From Micromonospora antibiotica (GTDB taxonomy: Bacteria > Actinomycetota > Actinomycetes > Mycobacteriales > Micromonosporaceae), in contig NZ_JAGFWR010000001.1 in NCBI RefSeq assembly GCF_017599305.1, forward strand, positions 186,001 to 250,000: a stretch of DNA of 64,000 nucleotides. The letters run 5' to 3'. Of this stretch, positions 16,798 to 25,344 are shown piece after piece. How positions within the stretch are numbered: the first letter of the stretch is position 1; each line of letters opens with the position of its first letter. The position numbers and the translations under genes are program-made. The notes under the pieces are model-generated. The model had not been told where the DNA came from. It searched no databases and saw only the letters and a list, made by a program, of their open reading frames with translations.

Positions 16798-17535
16798 ATG
16801 ACTGTCTTTCCCGCTCGTCGAGCCGTACCCACCCGGGCACTGCCGCCCGTGGCGGTGCCGCACCCCCGTCCCGACGGGTCCGCGGCACTCGATCCGGCCC
16901 GTCCCACCCCACTGGAGTGGGCGCGTCGACGCCGGGCCGAGCGGGGCGCCCGCCGGCTGGAGGCCGCCGGGGCGCGGGCGCTCGGTCAGCTCGACCACCT
17001 GGGCCCCGCCTGGCACGTCATCGAGTGGCCGCGCACCGACGTCTCCGACGTCCTGCGCGACCACGGCCAGGACGAACGCGCCGGGTTCCTCGCCATCGGC
17101 CCCAGCGGGCTGTTCGCGGTGAGCATCGCCGACCACGGCCGGGCCCGGGTGCTGGTCGCCGGGGACGTGGTGCAGATCAACGGCAAGCGCCCGCCGTACG
17201 TGGCCGAGGCCCGCAGGGACGCCAAGCGGGCGAGCAAGGCCCTCACCGCAGCGGTCGGCCTGCCGATCCCGGTGACGCCGGTGCTGACCTTCGTCGGCTC
17301 CGGCGTCATCAGCGTCTACGGCCTGCCCAAGGACTGCATGATGGCGACCCACCGGGAGCTCGACCGGCTCCTCGTCGCCGGAGGCAACCGGATCAGCCCG
17401 GCCACCGCCGAGAAGCTGTCCCGGGTCGCCCAGGCACCGCAGACCTGGCACAACGGCACCTACCGTCCCACCGGCGACTACCGGTGGTACGACGAGGGCC
17501 GAACGGCCGCTGACAAGCCGGCAGGTCGCCGGTAA
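16798..17535 (+). CDS. NERD-like (nuclease-related) domain protein
   Basis: A 245-residue soluble protein. The middle looks like a NERD domain: LGPAWHVIEWPRTD, then ERAGFLAIGPSGLFAVSIAD, VQINGKRPPYVAEARRDA, and TPVLTFVGSGVISVYGLPK. The spacing between the conserved Asp-type position, the beta-strand and the K-rich helix matches NERD proteins, which resemble restriction-like nucleases, although the acidic/lysine active site is not obviously intact. The start at ATG 16798 was chosen for GGAGG 5 nt upstream. TAGGGT at 16749 may be its -10. Function unknown. Confidence 0.7.
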   Translation: MTVFPARRAVPTRALPPVAVPHPRPDGSAALDPARPTPLEWARRRRAERGARRLEAAGARALGQLDHLGPAWHVIEWPRTDVSDVLRDHGQDERAGFLAIGPSGLFAVSIADHGRARVLVAGDVVQINGKRPPYVAEARRDAKRASKALTAAVGLPIPVTPVLTFVGSGVISVYGLPKDCMMATHRELDRLLVAGGNRISPATAEKLSRVAQAPQTWHNGTYRPTGDYRWYDEGRTAADKPAGRR

Positions 17536-17712
17536 CGTCACCGGCGACGCCCCGCGGCACCGGTCCCCCCGACACCTCCGGTCCGCGCCGTCGCCGGCCG
17601 CCCACCAAGGCACCCCGATCCACCCACCGGCGGCCGGTGGCTCCCGCGCGGTCGGCGACCGTCATCAAGACCGGCTAGCGTGGACAGTCCGTCGGTGTAC
17701 CTAGGAGGCGCG

Positions 17713-18174
17713 GTGGCCCACGTCGAACTCTCGCTCTCGGACGTGTTCGTGCCGGCCGCACGGACGACGCCGACAGGGCCGGGGGGCGACAACGTCGGGC
17801 AGTGGTCAGCCACCGTCTCCCACGCCGAGGAGCCCTGCCTCCTGATCGCCGCCGACACCCGGGTGGTGGCCATCTCCGCCGCCGGCTGCGAGCTGCTCTG
17901 TCTCGGCGCCCCCGAGGAGGTGGTCGGCCTGCCGCTGCTCGAAGGGGGCCTGCGGCTGCTCGACTTCACCGCCGCCCGCCACGAGCTGCCCGAGCAGGAG
18001 ACCGACAAGATCCCGCCGTTGCTGGCCCTGCACTCCGGCCGACTCGCCCGGGGGCTGCTGAGGGTGCAGCCGGCCGGCGACGACACCACCTACGCCACCG
18101 TCGACGCGATCTCCACGCCGATGCTCACCGACGGGTCGGTCGCCGGCTCACTCACCTTCTTCTCCGCGATCTGA
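17713..18174 (+). CDS. PAS-fold-like protein
   Basis: A 153-residue protein. HAEEPCLLIAADTRVVAISAAGCELLCLGAPEEVVG looks like the first strand and helices of a PAS fold (sensor residue pattern VVAISAAGCELL), followed by a variable loop and the terminal strands TTYATVDAISTPMLTDGSVAGSLTFF. No output domain is attached, so it could sense a ligand for a partner. The start at GTG 17713 is set by the strong AGGAGG 4-9 nt upstream. TAGCGT around 17675 may be the -10 box. Confidence 0.6.
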   Translation: MAHVELSLSDVFVPAARTTPTGPGGDNVGQWSATVSHAEEPCLLIAADTRVVAISAAGCELLCLGAPEEVVGLPLLEGGLRLLDFTAARHELPEQETDKIPPLLALHSGRLARGLLRVQPAGDDTTYATVDAISTPMLTDGSVAGSLTFFSAI

Positions 18175-18226
18175 CCGGCTCCCCCGTCCCGACGCCCCCG
18201 CGCGCGACTCCCCCGAGGATCGGCCC

Positions 18227-18796
18227 GTGCCGCCCTACCCCGCACACCGTCCCCCGTACCGCCGGCCGTTCACCGGACGGATCGTCGTGGCCCTGCTCGC
18301 CGTGCTGCCGGCCACCGGCTGCGCCGCACCGCCGCCAGACCCGCCGCCGGTCCCCCTCGCCCCACCGACACCCGCCGTCAGCGCGCCACCGGCCACGTCG
18401 CCCGGCATGCCGCCGGTGACCCCCACGCTGCCGGTGCTCCCGACACGGCCGTCGACCCCGCCGCCGCCGACCCCCACCGCCGCGACGGTCGCCACGGCCT
18501 GCGCCGGCCGGCCCTCCGCCAACTCGGTGATCGGGCTGCTGCGCAGCGACGTGCTGCCGGGCGACGTGTCGGTGCGGGCAGTCGAGGGGCCGCTCTGCGC
18601 CGACGGCTGGCACTACACCGTGCTGGCGGTCAGCGGGCACGAGGAGCTCCAGGCGGTCAGCCGGGGGGAGCCTGGGGCGCTGCGGCTGGTCACCGCCGGC
18701 ACGGACGTCTGCTCGATCGAGGTCAAGGCCACCGCGCCGTCCGCCATCCGGACGTTGGCCTGCGACGCCGGGACCGGGCTGCCACCGGGTGCGTAG
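18227..18796 (+). CDS. Secreted lipoprotein with Pro-rich linker
   Basis: A 189-residue protein. A basic N-terminus (RPPYRRPFTGR) precedes a hydrophobic stretch IVVALLAVLPATGC, ending in a lipobox-like ATGC with the lipidation Cys at about residue 32. A 60-residue Pro/Thr linker follows, then a small domain with four Cys (ACAGRPSAN, PLCADGWHYTVLAV, DVCSIEV, LACDAGT) that could make two disulfides outside the cell. No family recognised. GTG start assumed. The stop TAG overlaps the -10 box of pheA. Confidence 0.65.
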   Translation: MPPYPAHRPPYRRPFTGRIVVALLAVLPATGCAAPPPDPPPVPLAPPTPAVSAPPATSPGMPPVTPTLPVLPTRPSTPPPPTPTAATVATACAGRPSANSVIGLLRSDVLPGDVSVRAVEGPLCADGWHYTVLAVSGHEELQAVSRGEPGALRLVTAGTDVCSIEVKATAPSAIRTLACDAGTGLPPGA

Positions 18797-18799
18797 GCT
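18794..18799 (+). promoter_or_regulatory. Leaderless -10 box of pheA
   Basis: TAGGCT ends 7 nt before ATG 18807. Its first three bases are the stop codon of the upstream lipoprotein gene. Confidence 0.55.
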
Positions 18800-18806
18800 G
18801 GGCGAC

Positions 18807-19763
18807 ATGCCCGGAACACCGCCGACCCGATACGTCTACCTGGGCCCGGAGGGCACCTTCGCCGAACAGGCGTTGCGTACCGTCCCGGCCGCCGAGCACG
18901 GCAGTCGTACGCCCGCCCGCAGTGTCGGCGAGGCACTGGAGAGCGTCCGGGCCGGCGAGGCGGACGCGGCGCTGGTGCCGATGGAGAATTCGATCGGCGG
19001 CGCGGTCGGGGTGACGCTGGACGAGCTGGCCGAGGGGGGCCCGCTGGTGATCACCCGGGAGGTGATCCTGTCGGTGGAGTTCGTGCTCGGCGCGCGCCCC
19101 GGCACCGACCTCGCCGGGGTGCGCAGCGTGGCCGCCCATCCGCAGGCGTCCACCCAGTGCCGCAACTGGCTACGCGCCCACCTGCCCGACGCCACGGTGA
19201 TCGACGTGCTCTCCAACGGCGCGGCGGCGGCCGGCGCGGCCAACGGCGAGTTCGACGCGGCGATCTGCGCCCCGATCGGGGCGGCCCGGCACCGCTTGAC
19301 GCTGCTCGCCTACAAGATCGCCGACCACCCGGACGCGGTGACCCGCTTCGCCCTGCTGTCCCGCCCCGGCCCGCCCCCGCCGCCCACCGGCGACGACCTC
19401 ACCTCGCTGGCCGTCTACATCGCCCACGACCGGGTGGGCGCCCTACTGTCGGTGCTGATGGAGCTGGCCGTCCGGGGGGTCAACCTGACCCGGATCGAGT
19501 CCCGCCCCACCGGTGAGGCGCTCGGCCGGTACGTCTTCTTCCTCGACTGCACCGGTCACGTGGCGGACGCCCGGCTCGGTGAGGCGTTGCAGGGGCTGCG
19601 TCGGGTCTGCGCCGAAGTGCGCTTCCTCGGGTCGTACCCCCGGCACCGCTGGACCGACGCGGTGGGTGACCGGCCGGTCCCGGCGCCGGCCGGCCTGTCG
19701 GACGCCGACTACACCGACGCGGCGGCCTGGCTGGCGCGGCTGCGCTCCGGCGAACTGAGCTGA
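18807..19763 (+). CDS. pheA: Prephenate dehydratase
   Basis: A 318-residue enzyme converting prephenate to phenylpyruvate in phenylalanine synthesis. Catalytic domain: YLGPEGTFAEQAL at the start, DAALVPMENSIGGAVGVTLDE, then the conserved Thr region AAHPQASTQCRNWL, and ALLSRPG at the end. The C-terminal ACT domain (LLSVLMELAVRGVNLTRIES, RPTGEALGRYVFFLDCTGH) should bind phenylalanine for feedback control. Length is normal for the monofunctional enzyme. ATG 18807 was chosen because of the TAGGCT box; a GTG at 18789 would overlap the lipoprotein. Confidence 0.95.
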   Translation: MPGTPPTRYVYLGPEGTFAEQALRTVPAAEHGSRTPARSVGEALESVRAGEADAALVPMENSIGGAVGVTLDELAEGGPLVITREVILSVEFVLGARPGTDLAGVRSVAAHPQASTQCRNWLRAHLPDATVIDVLSNGAAAAGAANGEFDAAICAPIGAARHRLTLLAYKIADHPDAVTRFALLSRPGPPPPPTGDDLTSLAVYIAHDRVGALLSVLMELAVRGVNLTRIESRPTGEALGRYVFFLDCTGHVADARLGEALQGLRRVCAEVRFLGSYPRHRWTDAVGDRPVPAPAGLSDADYTDAAAWLARLRSGELS

Positions 19764-19798
19764 CCCCGCCTGCCGCAGCGCCCGACGGCACGCAGCCG

Positions 19799-19831
19799 GA
19801 TGGGGGCGGCCCCGGCCGGGACCGCCCCATC
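19799..19831. terminator. Bidirectional GC hairpin between pheA and AIM24
   Basis: GATGGGGGCGGCCCCGG can pair with CCGGGACCGCCCCATC with one bulge. It lies between convergent genes, 35 bp after pheA and 10 bp from the AIM24 stop. Confidence 0.5.
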
Positions 19832-19841
19832 TCGGCGAAGG

Positions 19842-20561
19842 TCAGCTGAGCAGGCCGCCGAGCAGGCCCTGTTGCTGCTGCTGGCCGCCGCTGCCCTGGA
19901 CCGGCGGCTCCTCCGACGGCTGGACCACGACGAAGCCCTGGCCGGCGAAGCTCATGGTGAACGCCTCACCGGTGCTGCGGCCGAGCAGGGTGCCCAGGCC
20001 GAGCTGCTCGGCGCGGTGGTAGCCGGTCTGGAGGTTGGCCGACCAGCAGACGGCGGCCTGCGGGTCGACGTAGGTGGGGGCGTCGACGTTGAGCACGACC
20101 GGGGTGCCCTTGGTGGTGATGGCGATCCGGCCGTGGCCGCTGAACACGCAGTTGAACAGGCCCGACGAGGCCATCCCCGCGCCGCCGACCATCTTGATGT
20201 CGTACGACAGGCTGGAGTCGAAGGCCAGCACGCTGGACCCGTTGATCGACAGGGCGTCGCCCGGCTCCAGGTCGATGATGTGCACGTCCTTGGCCAGCTC
20301 GGCGAGGAAGACGTCGCCGTGGCCGCTGAGCTTCATCAGCGGCACTCCCTCGCCGGTGAGCCGCTGCTTGATGAACTTGCCGATGCCGCCCGAGCCGAGC
20401 GCCTGGAACTGCACCTGCCCCTGGTAGGCGACCATGGACCCGACCCGGGCCATCGCCTCACCGTTGAGTTCGATCTTGAGCATCTTGGAGTTCTGCAGCC
20501 GCATGCCGGGCTGGGCGGACTCCTTCTCCAGGTTCTCCGCGGAGAACAGCGCGCTGCGCAT
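19842..20561 (-). CDS. AIM24 family protein
   Basis: A 239-residue beta-rich protein of the AIM24 family (TIGR00266-type). Motifs: MLKIELNGEAMARVGSMVAY, GGIGKFIKQRLTGEGVPLMK, VHIIDLEPGDALSINGSSVL, GLFNCVFSGHGRIAITTKG, and the closing GEAFTMSFAGQGFVVVQPS. The tail QGSGGQQQQQGLLGGLLS is low-complexity. Bacterial members are uncharacterised; some sit near stress or wall genes. AGGAGG lies 7 nt upstream of the ATG. No signal peptide. Confidence 0.9.
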   Translation of the reverse strand: MRSALFSAENLEKESAQPGMRLQNSKMLKIELNGEAMARVGSMVAYQGQVQFQALGSGGIGKFIKQRLTGEGVPLMKLSGHGDVFLAELAKDVHIIDLEPGDALSINGSSVLAFDSSLSYDIKMVGGAGMASSGLFNCVFSGHGRIAITTKGTPVVLNVDAPTYVDPQAAVCWSANLQTGYHRAEQLGLGTLLGRSTGEAFTMSFAGQGFVVVQPSEEPPVQGSGGQQQQQGLLGGLLS

Positions 20562-20684
20562 TGGGTTTTCCTCCTGATTGGGGGTGTGCTCGCCCCACGG
20601 TAGGCAGCCCCCGCAACAGCCGCATCGGCCGGGTGGAGCACAAGCCCGGCTCCACGCACGGAACCGGTCACCTGTGCGGAGGTG

Positions 20685-20704
20685 ACCCGCCGGAGCAGGC
20701 GGGT
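20685..20704 (-). terminator. Short hairpin after the zincin gene
   Basis: ACCCGCC pairs with GGCGGGT around a 6-nt loop, 7 bp past the stop of the minus-strand metallopeptidase gene. Confidence 0.4.
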
Positions 20705-20711
20705 GGCGGGC

Positions 20712-21071
20712 TCAGCCCCAACCCAACGCGTGCAACCGCTCGTCGTCGATGCCGAAGTGGTGGGCGATCTCGTGCACCACCGTCACCGCCACCTCGTCGA
20801 CCACGTCGTCCTCGGTGGCGCAGATGTGCAGGATCGGCCGACGGTAGATGAAGATCCGGTCGGGTAGCACACCCGAGTAGCTCCAGCCGCGCTCGGTCAG
20901 CGCGTGCCCCTCGTAGAGGCCGAGCAGGTTCTCACCGGCGGGCGGGTCGTCCTCGACCAGGATGACCACGTTGCTCATCAACCGGAGCAGCTCCTCGGGC
21001 ACCTCGTCGAGGGCCTCGCCGACCAGCTCCTCGAAGCGTTCACGGCTCATCTCCACGGGCACCTCACCCAT
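20712..21071 (-). CDS. Metallopeptidase family protein (minimal zincin)
   Basis: A 119-residue protein with the zinc-binding motif HEIAHHFGIDD (His100, Glu101, His104, Gly107, Asp110), a HExxHxxGxxD zincin signature. It begins VEMSRERFEELVGEALDEVP, the typical start of this small actinobacterial family, often called possible zinc metallopeptidase (COG3824). Substrate unknown. ATG 21071 was chosen as the first start close to the conserved N-terminus; one further upstream at 21092 only adds Gly-rich residues. Confidence 0.88.
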   Translation of the reverse strand: MGEVPVEMSRERFEELVGEALDEVPEELLRLMSNVVILVEDDPPAGENLLGLYEGHALTERGWSYSGVLPDRIFIYRRPILHICATEDDVVDEVAVTVVHEIAHHFGIDDERLHALGWG

Positions 21072-21222
21072 TGTGCCCGACCCGCCGCCCACCCACCGGC
21101 CCGATCATCCACGCTCGGACCGCCCACCGGGAGCACCTCGAACCACCGCACCGTGATCGCGCCCGATCCGGGTCACCGGGGCGACGAATCGCCCGGATAC
21201 CACTAAGACCAGGATCGAGGGC

Positions 21223-21262
21223 GAGCCCCGGCCCACCCCGGGGCGGGGTGGGGCCGGGGCTC
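21223..21262 (-). terminator. Strong hairpin directly after osmC
   Basis: GAGCCCCGGCCCACCCCG pairs with CGGGGTGGGGCCGGGGCTC (18 bp, one bulged G) around GGG. It lies 4 bp beyond the osmC stop on the minus strand. Confidence 0.7.
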
Positions 21263-21266
21263 GGGG

Positions 21267-21698
21267 TCAGGAGGCGAGGCGGGCGGTGAGGCTGATCTGC
21301 GCGCCGGGGGAGAGCAGCCGGGAGATCGGGCAGCCCTCCTTGGCGGCCTGGGCCAGCTTGGTGAACTGGGCCTCGTCCAGGCCCGGGGCCTGACCGACGG
21401 TCTCCAGGTCGATCCGGGTGACGGTCATCCCCGCGTCGGTCTTGTCGAAGTGCACCTTGGCGGTGGTCTCCACCGAGGTGTCGGACAGGCCGGCGTCGGC
21501 GAGCTGCTTGGAGAGCGCCATCGAGAAGCAGCCCGCGTGGGCGGCCCCGATCAGCTCCTCGGGATTGGTCCCCTCGCCCTCCTCGAAGCGCGACTTGAAG
21601 GAGTAGTTCCCCTCCAGGCCACCCTTGCCGGTGCGGACGGTCCCGGCGCCCTCGGTGAGGTTGCCCTGCCAACGTGCGGATGCGGTACGGATAGGCAT
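21267..21698 (-). CDS. osmC: OsmC-family organic hydroperoxide reductase
   Basis: A 143-residue peroxidase of the OsmC/Ohr family. The two redox Cys are in AAHAGCFSMAL (Cys57) and AKEGCPISRLL (Cys123). RTASARWQGNLTEGAGTV and NPEELIGAAHAGC fit OsmC rather than Ohr. It reduces organic hydroperoxides, probably with lipoyl or thiol donors. Monocistronic, with a strong terminator. Upstream is the divergent membrane protein gene at 21817. Confidence 0.92.
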   Translation of the reverse strand: MPIRTASARWQGNLTEGAGTVRTGKGGLEGNYSFKSRFEEGEGTNPEELIGAAHAGCFSMALSKQLADAGLSDTSVETTAKVHFDKTDAGMTVTRIDLETVGQAPGLDEAQFTKLAQAAKEGCPISRLLSPGAQISLTARLAS

Positions 21699-21816
21699 AC
21701 CCGAACGCTAGTCGAACCCGCACCGCGCTGCCGACCTTCCGGGGGCGGGCGCTCCCGGCCGCTGGCCCTCCGACGTGGGATGATGCGGGTCAGGCCCGCG
21801 ACGCGGAAGGTAGCCG

Positions 21817-22533
21817 ATGTCCCAGGATCTCCCCATCCCGAGACAGGACGACCGCTCGGACGACAGCCCCGTGCCGCAGTGGGACGCCCCCGAAGGACCC
21901 GCCGGCCGGCGATTCGGGCCCTGGCCCACCGCGCTGCGCCGCGACCACCGGCTGCCCCCGGTGCTGACCCTGCTCGGCGCGGTCGCCGCCACGGCGTCGG
22001 CGGCCGGGGAATGGCTGGTGATGACCCTCCCGAACGGTGGTCCGGAGGGCAGCGGCACCATCCGGGTGCCCGGTGGGGTCGCCGAGGTGGGCGGCTTCGG
22101 CATCGCGTACCTGGTGGGACTACTACTGCTCAGCGCGGCGGTGGCACTGACCCTGCGGGGGAGCGCGGCGGTCCGGCACGACGCCCGGGTGGCCGGGCTG
22201 GCCGTGACGGGTGCCCTGCTGGTCCTGCTCACCGTCACCGCCTTCTCGTTGGACGACTCCGGGCAGCGGGCGGTGTTCTACTCCGCCGAGGACGGGTTCC
22301 GGGTGGACTACGGCCGGGGCCTGGTGATGGCCTTCGTGGCCGTCACGCTGGTCGGGGCGGCACTGCTCACGGTCGTCCCGCAGCAGCCGGCCGAACGGCC
22401 GGACGGCGACGGCGACGGCGACGTGGCGGAGCGGACGGGCTTCGGCCCCGGCGGGGACGACCGGCCGGCCCTACCCGCCGACCTGACCGTCACCCCGACG
22501 GTCCCGTTCGCCCGTCGCGAACCCGACGCCTGA
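21817..22533 (+). CDS. Membrane protein of unknown function
   Basis: A 238-residue protein with a polar N-terminus (1-45), about four hydrophobic segments (VLTLLGAVAATASAAGEWLV; FGIAYLVGLLLLSAAVALTL; VAGLAVTGALLVLLTVTAFS; LVMAFVAVTLVGAALLTVVP) and an acidic, Gly/Asp-rich C-terminus. No family recognised. No clear ribosome site. It is followed by about 285 bp before the HAD genes. Confidence 0.7.
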   Translation: MSQDLPIPRQDDRSDDSPVPQWDAPEGPAGRRFGPWPTALRRDHRLPPVLTLLGAVAATASAAGEWLVMTLPNGGPEGSGTIRVPGGVAEVGGFGIAYLVGLLLLSAAVALTLRGSAAVRHDARVAGLAVTGALLVLLTVTAFSLDDSGQRAVFYSAEDGFRVDYGRGLVMAFVAVTLVGAALLTVVPQQPAERPDGDGDGDVAERTGFGPGGDDRPALPADLTVTPTVPFARREPDA

Positions 22534-22818
22534 GCGCCCCACCCACCGCGACCCACCCCGCCGGTCGCCGGGAGCGGCGGTCGACCAGGGCCCCCGTCGG
22601 CCCTGCCACCGGCCACGACCCGCTCCCACCACCAGCCACGACCCGCTCCCGCCCGGTGCCGGAACCGGCACGCCGGGTGGCGGTCCGGCGGCCATCGGAC
22701 GTTGCCGCCCGGTTCGCCGGGAAGCCGTGGTGACGACCTTTCCGGCGAGGTACGGTTGCTGCCCGCCGTCACACCGGGTCGGACGACCGGTACGGACGGC
22801 GGCGGGCAAGGAGGAACG

Positions 22819-23640
22819 ATGACCCGCCCGGGACTACCGAAACTCATCGCCACCGACCTCGACGGCACGCTGGTGCGCAGCGACGACACCGTCTCGGCGT
22901 ACACCCACGGGGTGCTCGACCGGGTGCGGGCCGCCGGCATCCCGGTGGTCGGCGCCACCGGCCGCGGCCCCCGGTTGAAGGAACTCACCCGTAACGACAT
23001 CCGGGCCGCCGACTACCTGGTGATGGCCGGCGGCGGCTGCGTGGTCGACCAGAGCGACCCGGCCGGCCCGGTGGTGCTGCGCGACGAACGGCTCTCCGCC
23101 GAGGTGCTGGCCGGTTTGCTGACCGACCTGGAGGCCGCCGTCGGCCCGCTGACCGTCATGGTCGAGGGCTCCGACGAGCACGACGCGCCGCTCTGGGGCG
23201 ACTACCACCCGGCCTGGCCCTACCCTGAGCGGTTCGAGGCGCGCACCCGGGCGGAATGTCTCGCCCTCGACGTGATCAAGGCGTTCGTCCGGACCGCCGA
23301 CCACGACGTGGACGAGCTGCTGGCCACCGCCCGCCGGATCGTCCCGCCGCAGGTCGCCACCCTCACCCAGGCCGGTCTCGGCTTCGTCGAGATCACCCCG
23401 GCCGGGGTGGACAAGGCCAGCGGGCTGACCGTGGTCGCCGAACGGCTCGGCGTCGACCCGGCCGACGTGCTGGTCTTCGGGGACATGCCCAACGACCTGC
23501 CGATGTTCGCCTGGGCCGGCTGGTCCCGGGTGGCCGTGTCGAACGCCCACCCGTTGGTGCGGGCCGCCGCCGACGAGGTGACCCTGCGCAACGACGACGA
23601 CGGGGTGGCGGTCTACCTGGACCGACTACTCTCCCGGTGA
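22819..23640 (+). CDS. HAD superfamily (Cof-type) phosphatase 1
   Basis: A 273-residue Cof-subfamily HAD hydrolase. Motif I ATDLDGTLVRSD; motif II VVGATGRGPRL; motif III Lys in DKASGLTVVAERLGV; motif IV VFGDMPNDLPMF. These give a Mg-dependent phosphatase for small sugar or nucleotide phosphates. The GAGGAACG site lies 3-9 nt upstream of the ATG. The next gene, also a HAD, starts inside its stop codon (TGATG), so the two form an operon. They are paralogues with the same motif order, probably from tandem duplication. Substrate unknown. Confidence 0.9.
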   Translation: MTRPGLPKLIATDLDGTLVRSDDTVSAYTHGVLDRVRAAGIPVVGATGRGPRLKELTRNDIRAADYLVMAGGGCVVDQSDPAGPVVLRDERLSAEVLAGLLTDLEAAVGPLTVMVEGSDEHDAPLWGDYHPAWPYPERFEARTRAECLALDVIKAFVRTADHDVDELLATARRIVPPQVATLTQAGLGFVEITPAGVDKASGLTVVAERLGVDPADVLVFGDMPNDLPMFAWAGWSRVAVSNAHPLVRAAADEVTLRNDDDGVAVYLDRLLSR

Positions 23641-24452
23641 TGGGAGAGACACCACGGCTGGTCGCCAGCGACATCGACGGCACCCTGCTCGGCGACGACC
23701 GCCGGCTCAGCGCCCGCACCACGGCGGTGCTGGAGCGGATCGCCGCGGCGGGCACGCCGGTCGTGCTGGTCACCGGCCGCCCGATCCGCTGGCTCCAGAC
23801 GGTGTACGACCAGCTCGCAGCCCCACTCCCGGCGATCTGCGCCAACGGCGCGGTGGTCTACGACCCGGACACCGACCAGGTGCTGCGGGCCGACCCGCTG
23901 GCCCCGGAACTGCTCGCCGAGGTGGCCCGGCGGTTGCGGGCGGCGGTGCCGGAGGTCAGCTTCGCGGTGGAGATCGTCGACAGCCGGGAGATGCGGCACG
24001 AGGCGCACTACCCGCTGCGCTGGGACGCCGACCACGATGCCATCCGGGCCGTCGAGTCGCCCGAGGAGCTGGCCTCGGTCCCGGCGGTGAAGCTGCTGGC
24101 CCGCGCCGGCGCCCAGGACCCGGACGCCTTCGTGCAGGTGGTGGCGGGCGCGCTGGAGGGGCTGGCCGAGGCGACCCACTCGTCGTACAGCGGGCTGGTG
24201 GAGATCTCCGCCGCCGGGGTGACCAAGGCCGCCGGGCTGGCCTGGTACGCGGCCCGGCTCGGGGTGGCGCAGGCCGACGTGCTCGCCTTCGGTGACATGC
24301 CCAACGACGTGCCGATGCTGACCTGGGCGGGGCGGGCGGTGGCGGTGGCCAACGCGCACCCCGCCGTGCTGGAGATCGCCGACGAGGTGACCGGGGCGAA
24401 CTCCGCCGACGGCGTGGCGGCGTACCTGGAGAAGGTCTTCGGGGTGGGCTGA
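23640..24452 (+). CDS. HAD superfamily (Cof-type) phosphatase 2
   Basis: A 270-residue paralogue of the preceding enzyme. Motif I VASDIDGTLLGDD; motif II VLVTGRPIRWL; CANGAVVYD is typical of Cof proteins. Lys in GVTKAAGLAWYAARLGV; motif IV AFGDMPNDVPML. The ATG shares its A with the previous stop codon, indicating coupled translation. Substrate unknown. Confidence 0.9.
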   Translation: MGETPRLVASDIDGTLLGDDRRLSARTTAVLERIAAAGTPVVLVTGRPIRWLQTVYDQLAAPLPAICANGAVVYDPDTDQVLRADPLAPELLAEVARRLRAAVPEVSFAVEIVDSREMRHEAHYPLRWDADHDAIRAVESPEELASVPAVKLLARAGAQDPDAFVQVVAGALEGLAEATHSSYSGLVEISAAGVTKAAGLAWYAARLGVAQADVLAFGDMPNDVPMLTWAGRAVAVANAHPAVLEIADEVTGANSADGVAAYLEKVFGVG

Positions 24453-24523
24453 GCGGACCGGGGCGTCACCGCGCGGCGACGCCCCGACGCCCGCCCCCGG
24501 GCCGGCGGCCCCGACCCGGGGCA

Positions 24524-24602
24524 GGGCCGAGGGTCAGAGGCCGGCCCGGGGGCCGGGCCGAGGGTCAGAGGCCGGCCCGGGGGCCGGGCCGAGGGTCAGA
24601 GG
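24524..24602. repeat. 31-bp tandem repeat, 2.5 copies, carrying the bpa stop codon
   Basis: Copies start at 24524 and 24555, with a partial third at 24586. The unit begins GGGCCGAGGGTCAGAGG. TCA in the third copy is the TGA stop of bpa on the minus strand, so the gene's stop and adjacent bases were duplicated downstream. Confidence 0.85.
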
Positions 24603-25186
24603 TACTGGCCGGTGTTGTGGCCCTCGCCACCGGGCTGCTGCCCCATGCCGGGCATGCCGGGGATCATCGCGCCGGGGCCGCTGGGCAGGGCGGGACGGCC
24701 ACCGGAACGCATCTGCTCCAACTGCACCCGGGCGGCCATCTGCTGCGCCACCAGGGCGGCCTGGATCCCGTGGAAGAGCCCCTCCAGCCAGCCGACCAGC
24801 TGGGCGTGGGCGATCCGCAGCTCACCCTCGCTGGGGGCCTGGTCCTCGGCGAACGGCAGCGAGAGCCGTTCCAGCTCCTCACGCAGCTCGGGGGCGAGGC
24901 CGTCCTTCAGCTCGACGATCGACCGGGCGTGGATCTCCCGCATCCGGTGCCGGCTGGCGTCGTCGAGCGGGGCGGCCTTGACCTCCTCCAGCAGCTGTTT
25001 GATCATGCTGCCGATCCGCATCACCTTGGCCGGCTGCTCGACCAGGCGGGTCGGGTCCTCGCCGGTCTCGTCGGTCTGCACGGTGCCGACCGGGCGGCCG
25101 TCCGGGCCGACCACCACCACGGTGCCCGACTGCCCGTCCGCGCGGCCCGGCTCGTCATCTTGTCCAGTGGAATGCGCTTCGGTCAT
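24596..25186 (-). CDS. bpa: Bacterial proteasome activator (Bpa/PafE)
   Basis: A 196-residue protein of the Bpa family (DUF2587). Bpa forms a ring that opens the 20S proteasome gate without ATP and feeds in unfolded proteins. The core runs from KVMRIGSMIKQLLEEVKAAP to HAQLVGWLEGLFHGIQAAL, an all-helical bundle. The C-terminus HNTGQYL carries the GQYL docking motif that inserts into the alpha-ring pocket. A disordered acidic N-terminus of about 60 residues precedes the core. ATG 25186 was chosen; ATG 25195 adds three residues. Proteasome genes are not in the window. The stop lies in a tandem repeat. Confidence 0.93.
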   Translation of the reverse strand: MTEAHSTGQDDEPGRADGQSGTVVVVGPDGRPVGTVQTDETGEDPTRLVEQPAKVMRIGSMIKQLLEEVKAAPLDDASRHRMREIHARSIVELKDGLAPELREELERLSLPFAEDQAPSEGELRIAHAQLVGWLEGLFHGIQAALVAQQMAARVQLEQMRSGGRPALPSGPGAMIPGMPGMGQQPGGEGHNTGQYL

Positions 25187-25331
25187 GGCACCCATCTTTA
25201 CCCACCCGGTCCCGCCGCACGCGCCCGGACCGCCACCGGCCCCGACATCGCCCATGGGCAGCGGGAACACCCTCGGTGAGGCCGCTCACGGGGCACGGCC
25301 GGCGGGGACCCCGTCGCGGCGGTGGCCGCGC

Positions 25332-25337
25332 TACCGT
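25332..25337 (+). promoter_or_regulatory. Leaderless -10 box of the alpha/beta-hydrolase gene
   Basis: TACCGT ends 7 nt before ATG 25345; no ribosome site is present. Confidence 0.5.
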
Positions 25338-25344
25338 CGCCGGC

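Noticed and set aside
24524..24602. Considered as attachment site or CRISPR fragment
   Set aside because: Simple head-to-tail duplication including a stop codon; no integrase, no spacers.
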